Translations under genes and position numbers: made by a program
Notes under the pieces: generated by a model
Told to the model about the DNA's origin: nothing
What the model saw: only the letters and a program-made list of their open reading frames with translations
The model's database searches: none
Assembly (NCBI RefSeq): GCF_002847445.1
Contig: NZ_CP025430.1
Span: 2,728,001-2,792,000, forward strand
From: Paracoccus zhejiangensis
GTDB lineage: Bacteria > Pseudomonadota > Alphaproteobacteria > Rhodobacterales > Rhodobacteraceae
Length of the DNA: 64,000 nucleotides
Direction of reading: 5' to 3'
Part shown: positions 17,664 to 25,092 of the stretch, piece after piece
How the letters are laid out: each line of letters starts with the position of its first letter
How positions within the stretch are numbered: position 1 is the stretch's first letter

Positions 17664-18902
17664 TCAGTCGAGGAAGCCGGCTTCCTTCGCCGCGGTGTTA
17701 TAGGCGGCGGTCACATCGGCCAGAGCCTGTTCGGCGCTTTCCTGGCCCTGCATGAACTCGGCCAGGTTGTCGCCAAGCGCGGTGTGCAAGAGCCCCATAT
17801 AGGGCACCATCGGATAGGGCCGCGCACCCGCCTGCATGTCGGCCACCACGCCAACGGCGGCCGGCGTCGCCTCGTAGCCCTTGACCAGCCAGACCGCCGC
17901 ATCGGCATTGGCCGCAGCCGTCGCAGGCGAGATGCCGACCATCATGGCGCGGAACGAGGCCTCGGCATCCTCGTCCGAGATGTTCTTGGAGATCACGAAC
18001 CCGTCCCACCACAGGGCGGCGGAGGGGATGGTCCCGCCACCGATCGTCGGCGCGGCAGCGAATTTCGTGGCCTTGGCGATCTCGGGCGAGGGGCTGTCCT
18101 CGGCGATATAGGAACCGGCGACCGAACCCCAGCCGATCTGCATGGCGATATCGCCCGCCTCCCAGATGGGCCGCATCAGGTTGCTGTTATAGGTCACCCA
18201 GTCGGGGCTCATGAAGGTGCTCATCTCCTTCATCGTCGCCAGCGCGGTCAGGCCGTTCTCATTGTTGATATCGGCCTCGGCGCTGCCCTCTTTGAAGAAT
18301 TCGCCGCCGGTGCCGAGATAGGTGTTCACGAACTCCGCCGCGAGATCCCAGCCCGGCTTGTAGCCCGAGGCCAAGGGGTTCTGCATCACTCCCTTGTCGC
18401 GCAGGGTCTTGGCCGCTGCCAGCACCTCTTCATAAGAGGTCGGCACGGCAATGCCGTTATCGGCCAGGATATCCTCGCGATAGAACAGGTGCTGACCATT
18501 GGCCATGAAGGCAATGGCCATGACCTTGCCGTCCACGCGGATCAGCTGGCTTTCCTGCAGATCCTGCCCCCATTTCGCCACGTAGTCATCCAGCGGCCGC
18601 ACCAGATCACCGGTCAGCAGCGGCACCACCGAATTGGTGGCAATGACAGCCACAGTATAGCTCGCCGGATTGGTGGTCAGCGCCGGCACCTGGATGTTCT
18701 TGTGCTCGGTCGTCTGGTTCTTCGTCACGGTGACGGTATCGCTGGCGCAGGTCTCGGCGGCCGTGGCGATGGCGTGAAGGGCGGCGAAATCGTTCGACAG
18801 GATCCGCACCGAGCCCTTTTCGATGCCGCATTCCGCCGAGGCGATCCCGGCCGAGGCCAACAGGGCAGTGATCGCGACCGAGGCTTTCAGGAAGTCTTTC
18901 AT
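17664..18902 (-). CDS. Extracellular solute-binding protein of a CUT1-type ABC importer
   Basis: 412 residues. A Sec signal peptide spans residues 1-23 (LKASVAITALLASAGIASAE), with cleavage likely after the second ASA. The mature part has the MalE/UgpB-type fold, with FYREDILADNGIAVPTSYEE and later KYEAT-type helices. Starts at 18902 and 18905 are both possible; aggaga at 18914-18909 fits 18902 better. It is the first gene of the 14-gene operon, and a LacI-type palindrome overlaps the likely promoter. The ligand is unknown; the transporter class favours sugars, polyols or related neutral compounds. Confidence 0.92.
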   Translation of the reverse strand: MKDFLKASVAITALLASAGIASAECGIEKGSVRILSNDFAALHAIATAAETCASDTVTVTKNQTTEHKNIQVPALTTNPASYTVAVIATNSVVPLLTGDLVRPLDDYVAKWGQDLQESQLIRVDGKVMAIAFMANGQHLFYREDILADNGIAVPTSYEEVLAAAKTLRDKGVMQNPLASGYKPGWDLAAEFVNTYLGTGGEFFKEGSAEADINNENGLTALATMKEMSTFMSPDWVTYNSNLMRPIWEAGDIAMQIGWGSVAGSYIAEDSPSPEIAKATKFAAAPTIGGGTIPSAALWWDGFVISKNISDEDAEASFRAMMVGISPATAAANADAAVWLVKGYEATPAAVGVVADMQAGARPYPMVPYMGLLHTALGDNLAEFMQGQESAEQALADVTAAYNTAAKEAGFLD

Positions 18903-19046
18903 CATCCGTCTCCTGTTGTGTGTTGCCCCGGCGGTCCGGGGCACAAGCTGACTTCGGCGCGGCCTTGCGGCGGCCCGGCGCGAAGCCCTGGATTTTTCCC
19001 GCTTCGGGGTTGATTCCCGTTAACGCAAGGTCAATGCTAGCGATGC

Positions 19047-19062
19047 TTGCATACGAATGCAA
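19047..19062. promoter_or_regulatory. LacI-type operator in the divergent promoter region
   Basis: The 16-mer ttgcatacgaatgcaa has 6-bp inverted arms around a central CG, as in LacI-family operators. The same 16-mer recurs at 21463-21478. On the minus strand it overlaps a possible -35 (TTGCAT) spaced 17 bp from TAGCAT, in front of the ABC importer operon. It lies 48 bp before the divergent SnoaL-like start at 19111, so one site could control both directions. Confidence 0.75.
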
Positions 19063-19110
19063 GAAATATTGGCGCCGCCAGAAACTCACCGGCAAACCAC
19101 TGGTATCACG

Positions 19111-20178
19111 ATGAAAACCGACCCTATCGCGACCAAGACCCGACTGCTTCACGACCTGTCCCGCCTGGCAGAATCGTCCCCCGGCCACCTGCCCGACCGT
19201 CTCGCCGCGCTTTATGCACCCGATACTGAATGGCGCGGCTCGCATCCGTTGAACGAGATGCGCGGCACGACGGCGATTGCCGGAGCAGTCTGGGAACCGC
19301 TGCTGCACGCCTTCCCTGATCTCGAGCGTCGGGACCTGATCCTTGTCGGCGGCTCCTACGAGGGCCGCGACTATGTGGCGGCGGTCGGACATTACTGCGG
19401 CACCTTCCGCCATGACTGGCTGACCATCCCGGCCACGGGCCGGACCGCCTTCCTGCGCTATGGCGAGGTGCACCAGGTCCACGACGGCCGGATCGTGCAA
19501 TCGACCTGCCTCTGGGACATTCTCGACCTGATCCGGCAGGCCGGGTTCTGGCCGCTGGCACCCAGCCTTGGGGTCGAGGGCCTATGGCCCGGCCCGATCA
19601 CCGGCGACGGGCTGGTGCTGACCCCGCAGGATCCGAATGAAAGCGCCGCCAGCCTGGCCCAGACCCTCGCCATGCATGCGACGCTTGGCGCCTATAACGA
19701 CACGACCGGCGCCGGGCGCGAGGGGTTGCTCAACATGCCGCAGCGCCAGCACTGGCATCCCCGGATGATGTGGTATGGCCCGAGCGGTATCGGCACCACG
19801 CGCGGGCTCGAGGGATTCGTCGATGACCACCAGCTGCCCTTCCGCATCGCCTTTCCGAACCGCAAGGGCGGCGGGCAATGGGACGAGATCGCGGCACTGA
19901 AAGCCCAGCATGGCGGCGGGCATTACATCCGCATCGGCGACGGCCCCTATTCCGTCACCGGCGGCTGGCCAAGCGTCTTTGCCCTGCATCAGGGCGGTGG
20001 CTTCCTTGGCCTTGGCCCCACCGGCCGCCCTGTGACCATGCGGGTGATGGATTTCTACCTGCATCATCACGGCCTGATCCGCGAGAACTGGGTGCCGCTG
20101 GATGTGCTGAACCTGCTGATGCAGATGGGCGTCGACGTGCTGAACCGGATGCAGCGCCAGTTTCGCCGGGGTGCCTGA
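19111..20178 (+). CDS. Tandem SnoaL-like (NTF2-fold) protein C
   Basis: 355 residues from the ATG at 19111; an upstream in-frame ATG would overlap the operator. Two NTF2-like halves are visible, about 15-150 and 195-345. The first includes LYAPDTEWRGSHPLNEMRGT, FPDLERRDLILVGG and GRTAFLRYGEVHQVHDGRIV, and the second includes VTMRVMDFYLHHHGLIREN. It is more divergent than proteins A, B and D but has the same double-domain layout. It is transcribed divergently from the importer operon across the shared operator. The reaction is unknown. Confidence 0.75.
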   Translation: MKTDPIATKTRLLHDLSRLAESSPGHLPDRLAALYAPDTEWRGSHPLNEMRGTTAIAGAVWEPLLHAFPDLERRDLILVGGSYEGRDYVAAVGHYCGTFRHDWLTIPATGRTAFLRYGEVHQVHDGRIVQSTCLWDILDLIRQAGFWPLAPSLGVEGLWPGPITGDGLVLTPQDPNESAASLAQTLAMHATLGAYNDTTGAGREGLLNMPQRQHWHPRMMWYGPSGIGTTRGLEGFVDDHQLPFRIAFPNRKGGGQWDEIAALKAQHGGGHYIRIGDGPYSVTGGWPSVFALHQGGGFLGLGPTGRPVTMRVMDFYLHHHGLIRENWVPLDVLNLLMQMGVDVLNRMQRQFRRGA

Positions 20179-20191
20179 CCCCCGGAACGCA

Positions 20192-20219
20192 GAACGCCCC
20201 GCCAGACGGCGGGGCGTTC
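20192..20219. terminator. Bidirectional stem-loop between convergent SnoaL-like genes
   Basis: Perfect 12-bp arms (gaacgccccgcc and ggcggggcgttc) enclose a 4-nt loop in the 60-bp gap between convergent genes ending at 20178 and 20239. No long T-run follows on either side, but the stem is strong. Confidence 0.8.
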
Positions 20220-20238
20220 GAAACCTCGGACCCTGCGC

Positions 20239-21405
20239 CTATTCCGCGCTGGCGATGGTCGCCGCCGGGGCATCGGCCAGCTGTGCCAGCCGGATCTGCA
20301 TCAGCAGCGACAGCTCGTCATAGACCCGCCATTCGTCGACGATCTTGCCATCCTTGTAGTGGTAATGGCTGATCCCCATCAGCTGCACGCGCTTGCCGGT
20401 CGGCTCTCCCAGGCCCTGCAGCAGGCCGTAGCCCAGATGGTGCCCTTCCATGATCCAGCGCACGGCAACCTTGGTGCCGCCCTCCTCGCAAGGGGTCGAG
20501 CAGATGTGCAGCGGCGTGAACGAGGCATCGGGCAGCGAGCCGATCAGCCCCAGCGTCTGGTGGGTGACGGCGGCGATGCCATACATCTCGGCCATCAGCG
20601 GCCCGTGATACTGGCAGGTCGGCGCATAGACATCCTTGATCCGGCCCAGCATCCGCTGGTTCCAGACCGCGTGCAGCCAGTCCAGTGTCTGCCGCTCCAG
20701 ATCGGTCTTGGCGATGGACAGATCGGCCTTGGCCTCGGGCGGATATTGCCCGACCATCCGGCGGTTCTCGCCGATATCGACCGAGACCATCCCCTTGTCG
20801 AACAGCTTCTGCGCCACCTTCAGCGCAAAGCCGTTCGGGTCCAGCCCCAGCTGCCGGATGATCGCCATCTGGTCGGCCACGACCCATTCGCGATAAATCT
20901 TGTTGGCGTGGATCATGCAGTCCGCAATGGTCCGCGAGGTGAAAGTGCGGCCGGTCGGCGGACCGTAGTGGCCGTATTGCGTATGCCGCCCCGAGCCGGT
21001 GACCAGATGCGAGGTATAGAAGCCCTGCTGGTCATCGCCATCCCAGATCACATGGGTCGCCATGCCCCGCCGCTCGGGCAGGCTGACCAGCCGCTGGATG
21101 GTGTCGCGCACCACATCCTCGCGGTCATAGATCGTCCCCATCGTGCCGTAGAGCACGCAGTTATGGGTGTAATGGGTATAAATCAGGCCGATGTCGCGCT
21201 CGTCCCAGATGCGATGGGTGCAGCGGACGATATAGTCGACGATGTCAGTATAGATCTCGTCGAAGCCCTGCATCTTCTGGACGCGCGGCCGGTTCTCGGG
21301 AACCAGTTCGACGAAGTCGCGCCGCTCGACCTGCAGCACGGCCTCGGCCTTGCCACGTCCCGCCCCCGGCGCCTCATCCTCGGCCGTCCGATCCTTCGCT
21401 GACAT
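20239..21405 (-). CDS. Tandem SnoaL-like (NTF2-fold) protein D
   Basis: 388 residues from the ATG at 21405, with ggaagg 13-8 nt upstream. A charged N-terminal ~50 residues precedes two NTF2-like halves. The first half shares a pattern with proteins A and B: a helix with RIWDERDIGLIYTHYT, then VIWDGDD, then TSHLVTGSGRHTQYGHYGPP and WVVADQMAIIRQLGLDPNGF, which parallels the A/B linker region. The second half contains HYHYKDGKIVDEWRVYDE. It has its own operator copy at 21463. The enzyme function is unknown. Confidence 0.75.
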   Translation of the reverse strand: MSAKDRTAEDEAPGAGRGKAEAVLQVERRDFVELVPENRPRVQKMQGFDEIYTDIVDYIVRCTHRIWDERDIGLIYTHYTHNCVLYGTMGTIYDREDVVRDTIQRLVSLPERRGMATHVIWDGDDQQGFYTSHLVTGSGRHTQYGHYGPPTGRTFTSRTIADCMIHANKIYREWVVADQMAIIRQLGLDPNGFALKVAQKLFDKGMVSVDIGENRRMVGQYPPEAKADLSIAKTDLERQTLDWLHAVWNQRMLGRIKDVYAPTCQYHGPLMAEMYGIAAVTHQTLGLIGSLPDASFTPLHICSTPCEEGGTKVAVRWIMEGHHLGYGLLQGLGEPTGKRVQLMGISHYHYKDGKIVDEWRVYDELSLLMQIRLAQLADAPAATIASAE

Positions 21406-21743
21406 GTGAGATCCTTCCCGTCTGTGCCCAGCCAATCCTCGATTCCCTCAAGGCTAGCAGGTTTGCATACGAATGCAAGAAACTATCGAGACGGGGTTTC
21501 TCATGAGCAATCGCCATCTTCTCAGCGATCCGAGAAGCGGGGAAATGGCAAATCCCTACCTGAATATTCTCGCTGGTATCGGCGACGGAATTCGGCCCTC
21601 GCTTCCGTCCCGACCAATGCGAGGAAAGGACCGGCGGTCCCGAGCGCCAGCCCGGTCTGGCGCAAGAAGAAAGTTTCGCTTAAAGCCGGCCTCGCCTCTT
21701 TCCCTTCATCCGTGGCGCCGTCTGCCGCAAGAAAGGTTCGTCC
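21406..21743. other. Intergenic region between SnoaL-like gene D and serB
   Basis: 338 bp separating divergent genes. It holds the second LacI-type palindrome near its left end. No convincing coding frame, RNA or strong promoter for serB was recognised in the rest. Confidence 0.5.
21463..21478. promoter_or_regulatory. Second copy of the LacI-type operator
   Basis: The sequence ttgcatacgaatgcaa is identical to 19047-19062. It lies 58 bp upstream of the SnoaL-like gene D start on the minus strand, where TTGCAT, a 16-bp spacer and TAGCCT form a weak promoter overlapped by the palindrome. Flanking bases (gctagc on one side, aagaaa on the other) are partly shared with the first site. Confidence 0.75.
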
Positions 21744-22619
21744 ATGCTGACCCTCTCGCTGATCGCCGCACCGAAAAATGCCAATCTCGAACCGGCGCTG
21801 ATCGACAGCCTGCGGAAGGACTGGGGCGGCTCGGAGATGCGCTGGCTCAGCCCCGGCATCGCCGCCGAGTTCCAGATGGTCGAAGCGCCGGCGGACTGGC
21901 AGCAGGTCTGGTCCGATCTGCAGAGCATCGCCATCGACCTGGCGATCCAGCCGACAGCCGGGCGGCGCAAGCGGGTGCTGCTGGCAGATATGGATTCGAC
22001 CATGATCGATCAGGAATGCATCGACGAGCTGGCCGCCGAGGCCGGGGTGGGCGAACGGGTGGCGGCGATCACCGCCCGGGCGATGAATGGCGAGCTGAAT
22101 TTCCACGAGGCGCTGATCGAACGGGTCGGCCTCTTGGCCGGATTGCCCGAGGAGACCATCCAGAAGGTGCTGGACACGCGCATTACCCTCGCCTCGGGCG
22201 GGCCGGAACTGGTGGCGACGATGCGCAAGCACGGCGCCTATGCGGCGCTGGTCTCGGGTGGGTTCACCAGCTTCACCGGCCCGATCGCGCAACAGCTGGG
22301 CTTTGACGAGAACCGCGCCAATACGCTTTTGTCGGAAGAGGGCGTGCTGACCGGGCATGTCACCCTGCCCGTGCTGGGGCGCGAGGCCAAGGTCGAGGCG
22401 CTGAACGAGATCGTCGCGGCGCGCGGACTGACGCCCGCCGACGTGATCGCGGTGGGCGACGGGGCCAATGATCTGGGCATGTTGCAGCTGGCCGGCTCGG
22501 GCGTCGCGCTGCACGCCAAGCCCGTGGTCGCGGCGCAGGCCGGGATCACCATCAACCACGGCGACCTGACTGCGCTTCTCTATCTGCAGGGCTATTCCGC
22601 CGAGGAATTCAGCCGCTGA
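21744..22619 (+). CDS. serB: Phosphoserine phosphatase SerB
   Basis: 291 residues. The HAD nucleophile motif is ADMDSTMIDQE (Asp82, Asp84), motif II is the Ser in ALVSGGFTSF, and motif IV is VIAVGDGANDLGML. Residues 1-70 form a shortened regulatory-type N-terminal region. It catalyses the last step of serine synthesis in the cytoplasm. A purine-rich aagaaagg precedes the ATG. Its end overlaps the convergent flavin-oxidoreductase gene by 11 bp. It is a housekeeping gene between two accessory blocks. Confidence 0.95.
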   Translation: MLTLSLIAAPKNANLEPALIDSLRKDWGGSEMRWLSPGIAAEFQMVEAPADWQQVWSDLQSIAIDLAIQPTAGRRKRVLLADMDSTMIDQECIDELAAEAGVGERVAAITARAMNGELNFHEALIERVGLLAGLPEETIQKVLDTRITLASGGPELVATMRKHGAYAALVSGGFTSFTGPIAQQLGFDENRANTLLSEEGVLTGHVTLPVLGREAKVEALNEIVAARGLTPADVIAVGDGANDLGMLQLAGSGVALHAKPVVAAQAGITINHGDLTALLYLQGYSAEEFSR

Positions 22620-23622
22620 TCGCCGCCAGCGTCTCGGCAGCGGGCCGCGCCACCGCCTTTGCCGCGCCGTTGCCGCCCCATTGCGCCGCGTAATCGTGAT
22701 TTCCCTTGGCGGACGCCGCCGCGTTCAGTGCCTTGGCCGCGTCATAGGCCATCGGGTAGCCCGGCGCATCCTGCTGATCCATCGCCATGAAGCGGTTGAC
22801 CAGCCCGCGCGCGGGCCGGCCCGAGATCGCGCGGGTCATCTCGGTCGGCGTGGTGGTCAACCGCGCCCGGTGATCCGGTGTGGTGGCCGCCTCGGGTGAC
22901 AGCAGGAAGGCGGTGCCGCATTGCACCGCCACGGCGCCGGCCGCCATCGCCGCACGCCGGTCCGCCGCCTCCATGATCGCCCCCGCCGCGATCAGCGGCA
23001 GGCCGAGTTCACGCAACTCGGCCAAGAGTGGCAGCGTCTCCAGCCGCGTGTCTGCCGCCATGTCCACCGGGTCCATCAGCCCGCGATGCCCGCCGGCCTG
23101 CCAACCCTGCGCGATGATGCCATCGACTCCGGCCGCCGCGACGGTGCGCCCGTCCCCAAGGCAGGTAGCCGTGGCCAGAAGGATCGCGCCAGTTTCGCGC
23201 AGGGCCTGCATCTGGTCGGGGCGCGGCAGGCCGAAATGGAAGCTGATGACCGGCGGTCGCTCGGCCACCAGCAGGGCCAGCATCTCGTCATTGACGCGAA
23301 AGCTGGTGTAGATCTCGTGCAATTCCTCGGGCGGGGTGGCGTCGAAGCGGGCGAAATCGGGCGCCAGCGTCTCGAGCCAGCGCGCCTCTTTCGCCGGGTC
23401 ATGCGTAGCCGGTTCATGGCAGAAGAGGTTCACGCCAAAGGGCCTGTCGGTCAGTGCCCGGGTCTGGTCCAGCTCCTGCCGGGCGCGGGCCGCGGTGAAG
23501 GTCGCCAGTGCGACAAATCCCAGACCCCCGGCATTCGCGACCGCCCCGGTCAGCGCGGGCGTTGAGACCCCAGCCATGGGTGCCTGAATGACATTGGTGG
23601 TCGTGCCCAACCCCTCGAACAT
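22609..23622 (-). CDS. NAD(P)H-dependent flavin oxidoreductase / nitronate monooxygenase family
   Basis: 337 residues, TIM-barrel FMN protein of the 2-nitropropane dioxygenase family. Visible motifs are VIQAPMAGVSTPALTGAVAN at the N-terminus, SFHFGLPRPDQMQALRETGA, GIIAQGWQAGGHRG (the family's conserved AGGH) and PLIAAGAIMEAADRRA, with AVQCGTAFLLSPEA near the phosphate site. By family knowledge it oxidises alkyl nitronates (such as propionate-3-nitronate) or acts as an NADH:quinone-type reductase. gaggagaagg precedes the ATG. Confidence 0.88.
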   Translation of the reverse strand: MFEGLGTTTNVIQAPMAGVSTPALTGAVANAGGLGFVALATFTAARARQELDQTRALTDRPFGVNLFCHEPATHDPAKEARWLETLAPDFARFDATPPEELHEIYTSFRVNDEMLALLVAERPPVISFHFGLPRPDQMQALRETGAILLATATCLGDGRTVAAAGVDGIIAQGWQAGGHRGLMDPVDMAADTRLETLPLLAELRELGLPLIAAGAIMEAADRRAAMAAGAVAVQCGTAFLLSPEAATTPDHRARLTTTPTEMTRAISGRPARGLVNRFMAMDQQDAPGYPMAYDAAKALNAAASAKGNHDYAAQWGGNGAAKAVARPAAETLAAISG

Positions 23623-23662
23623 CGCCCTTCTCCTCTGGTTCAGGCAGACTATTCCATGCCGG

Positions 23663-23683
23663 GCCGGGCAAGCAAAGCCCGGC
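23663..23683. terminator. Small stem-loop at the end of the cytochrome b561 gene
   Basis: Arms gccgggc and gcccggc (7 bp) with a 7-nt loop abut the stop codon of the minus-strand cytochrome gene. There is no T-run, so this is only a possible terminator. Confidence 0.4.
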
Positions 23684-24219
23684 TAAAGCGGCCAGATCCG
23701 CGACCAGACCCCATCGCGCCGGATCAGCGCGTGTTGCAATGCCGCCGCGATGTGCAACGCCAGAAGCGCGATCAGCAGGAAGGCGCAGGCCTGATGCACC
23801 GACTGGAAGACCCCGGCCAGCGCCTCGTTCTTCGGCACCAGCGGCGGCACCCCCAGCGCATCCAGCGATTCGATCGGAAAACGCTCCAGCCGCACCCGCA
23901 GATAGCCGCTGATCGGCAGCGCGATCAGCAGGACATAGAGCGCCAGATGGGTCAGCTCCGCCGCGCGGCGCTGCCAAGGCGCAATGTCGGCCGGCAGGGG
24001 CGGCGGCGGATGCCGCAGGCGCCAGACCAGCCGCGCCAGCATCAACAGGAACACGATCAGCCCGGTATTCTTGTGAAAGATGAACAGCGTATCCTGCACC
24101 GGCCGGGGCAGGCCCTGCTGGATCATGATCAACCCGGCCGGGATCATCAGCAGCACAAGACCTGCGATGACCCAGTGATAGATCCGGGCGGGACGCGCAT
24201 AGCCCTGCTGATGTTCCAT
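23683..24219 (-). CDS. Cytochrome b561 family membrane protein
   Basis: 178 residues from the ATG at 24219, which has ggaggg about 8 nt upstream. Four membrane helices are expected, with haem-ligand histidines in RIYHWVIAGLVLL (helix 1), IFHKNTGLIVFLL (helix 2), and FQSVHQACAFLLIALLALHI (helix 4). The bacterial CybB-type protein is a di-haem quinol or superoxide:quinone oxidoreductase in the inner membrane. It stands alone; its link to neighbours is unclear. Confidence 0.88.
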   Translation of the reverse strand: MEHQQGYARPARIYHWVIAGLVLLMIPAGLIMIQQGLPRPVQDTLFIFHKNTGLIVFLLMLARLVWRLRHPPPPLPADIAPWQRRAAELTHLALYVLLIALPISGYLRVRLERFPIESLDALGVPPLVPKNEALAGVFQSVHQACAFLLIALLALHIAAALQHALIRRDGVWSRIWPL

Positions 24220-24330
24220 CAGAACCACCCTCCGTTCCGGGCAGGATAGCCCTTTCGCGCCGCCGATCAATCTTTTGCCAGCAATGCGGGAGTGCTTGAC
24301 CCATTTCCGGCTTGGCCTAGGCTTGTCCTC

Positions 24331-25092
24331 ATGGGAAACCCGCAGCATCTGCAAGAGGGTCGACCGGGGCGCAGCGCCGTCCATCGGGGAAATGCGCCTG
24401 CCGATCCGCTGCGCCGGGGGTTGCTGGCAGCCGGGCTGGCCGGTCTGGCGGCGATGCTCGCCTGCCACCTTCTTCTCGACAGCTCGCGTGCCCTCGTCTG
24501 GGGCCTCGCCGCGCTCGGTTTCGCGCTGATCTGGCTCATCGTCGCGCGGCAGATGCGGCGGGGCTATCCGCATGGGCGCATCGGTGCCTGCAATACGGTC
24601 ACGCTGATCCGGGTGGCGCTGGCGCTGGCGCTGGTTCCGCCGCTCATGGCCGGTCAGTCCGCCGGCTGGATGGTGGCGGGGATCGCAGTTGTCGCGCTGG
24701 CCCTCGACGGCGTCGATGGCTGGCTGGCGCGGCGTCAGGGGCTGGTCTCGGATTTCGGCGCCCGCTTCGACATGGAGGCCGATTCGATCCTTGCCCTGAT
24801 CCTGTCCCTGCATGTCGTGGCCGGCAGCGAAGTCGGGGCCGAAGGGCTGATCCTTGGCTTTGCCCGCTATGCCTTTCTGGTTGCCATGCTGCTCTGGCCG
24901 TGGCTCGCCGCGCCCTTGCCGCAGAAGTTCCGGCGCAAAACGATTTGCGTTGTGCAGATGGCAACGCTGATCCTGCTCTTGCTGCCCATCCTCACCCCCG
25001 ATGCCGCGATCCTCGTGGCGCGGCTGGCGGCAGCGCTGGTCGTCTGGTCCTTCGCAGTCGACATCCTCTGGCTGCGCGAGCGGGCAGGATGA
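24331..25092 (+). CDS. CDP-alcohol phosphatidyltransferase
   Basis: 253 residues, six or so membrane helices. The family signature D-G-x2-A-R-x8-G-x3-D-x3-D is present in DGVDGWLARR followed by GARFDMEAD. These enzymes transfer a phosphatidyl (or similar) group from a CDP-linked donor to an alcohol. Its stop overlaps the start of the sulfatase-fold gene (ATGA at 25089), so the two proteins are coupled. The acceptor alcohol is unknown. Start 24331 is chosen; no strong RBS is visible. Confidence 0.88.
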   Translation: MGNPQHLQEGRPGRSAVHRGNAPADPLRRGLLAAGLAGLAAMLACHLLLDSSRALVWGLAALGFALIWLIVARQMRRGYPHGRIGACNTVTLIRVALALALVPPLMAGQSAGWMVAGIAVVALALDGVDGWLARRQGLVSDFGARFDMEADSILALILSLHVVAGSEVGAEGLILGFARYAFLVAMLLWPWLAAPLPQKFRRKTICVVQMATLILLLLPILTPDAAILVARLAAALVVWSFAVDILWLRERAG

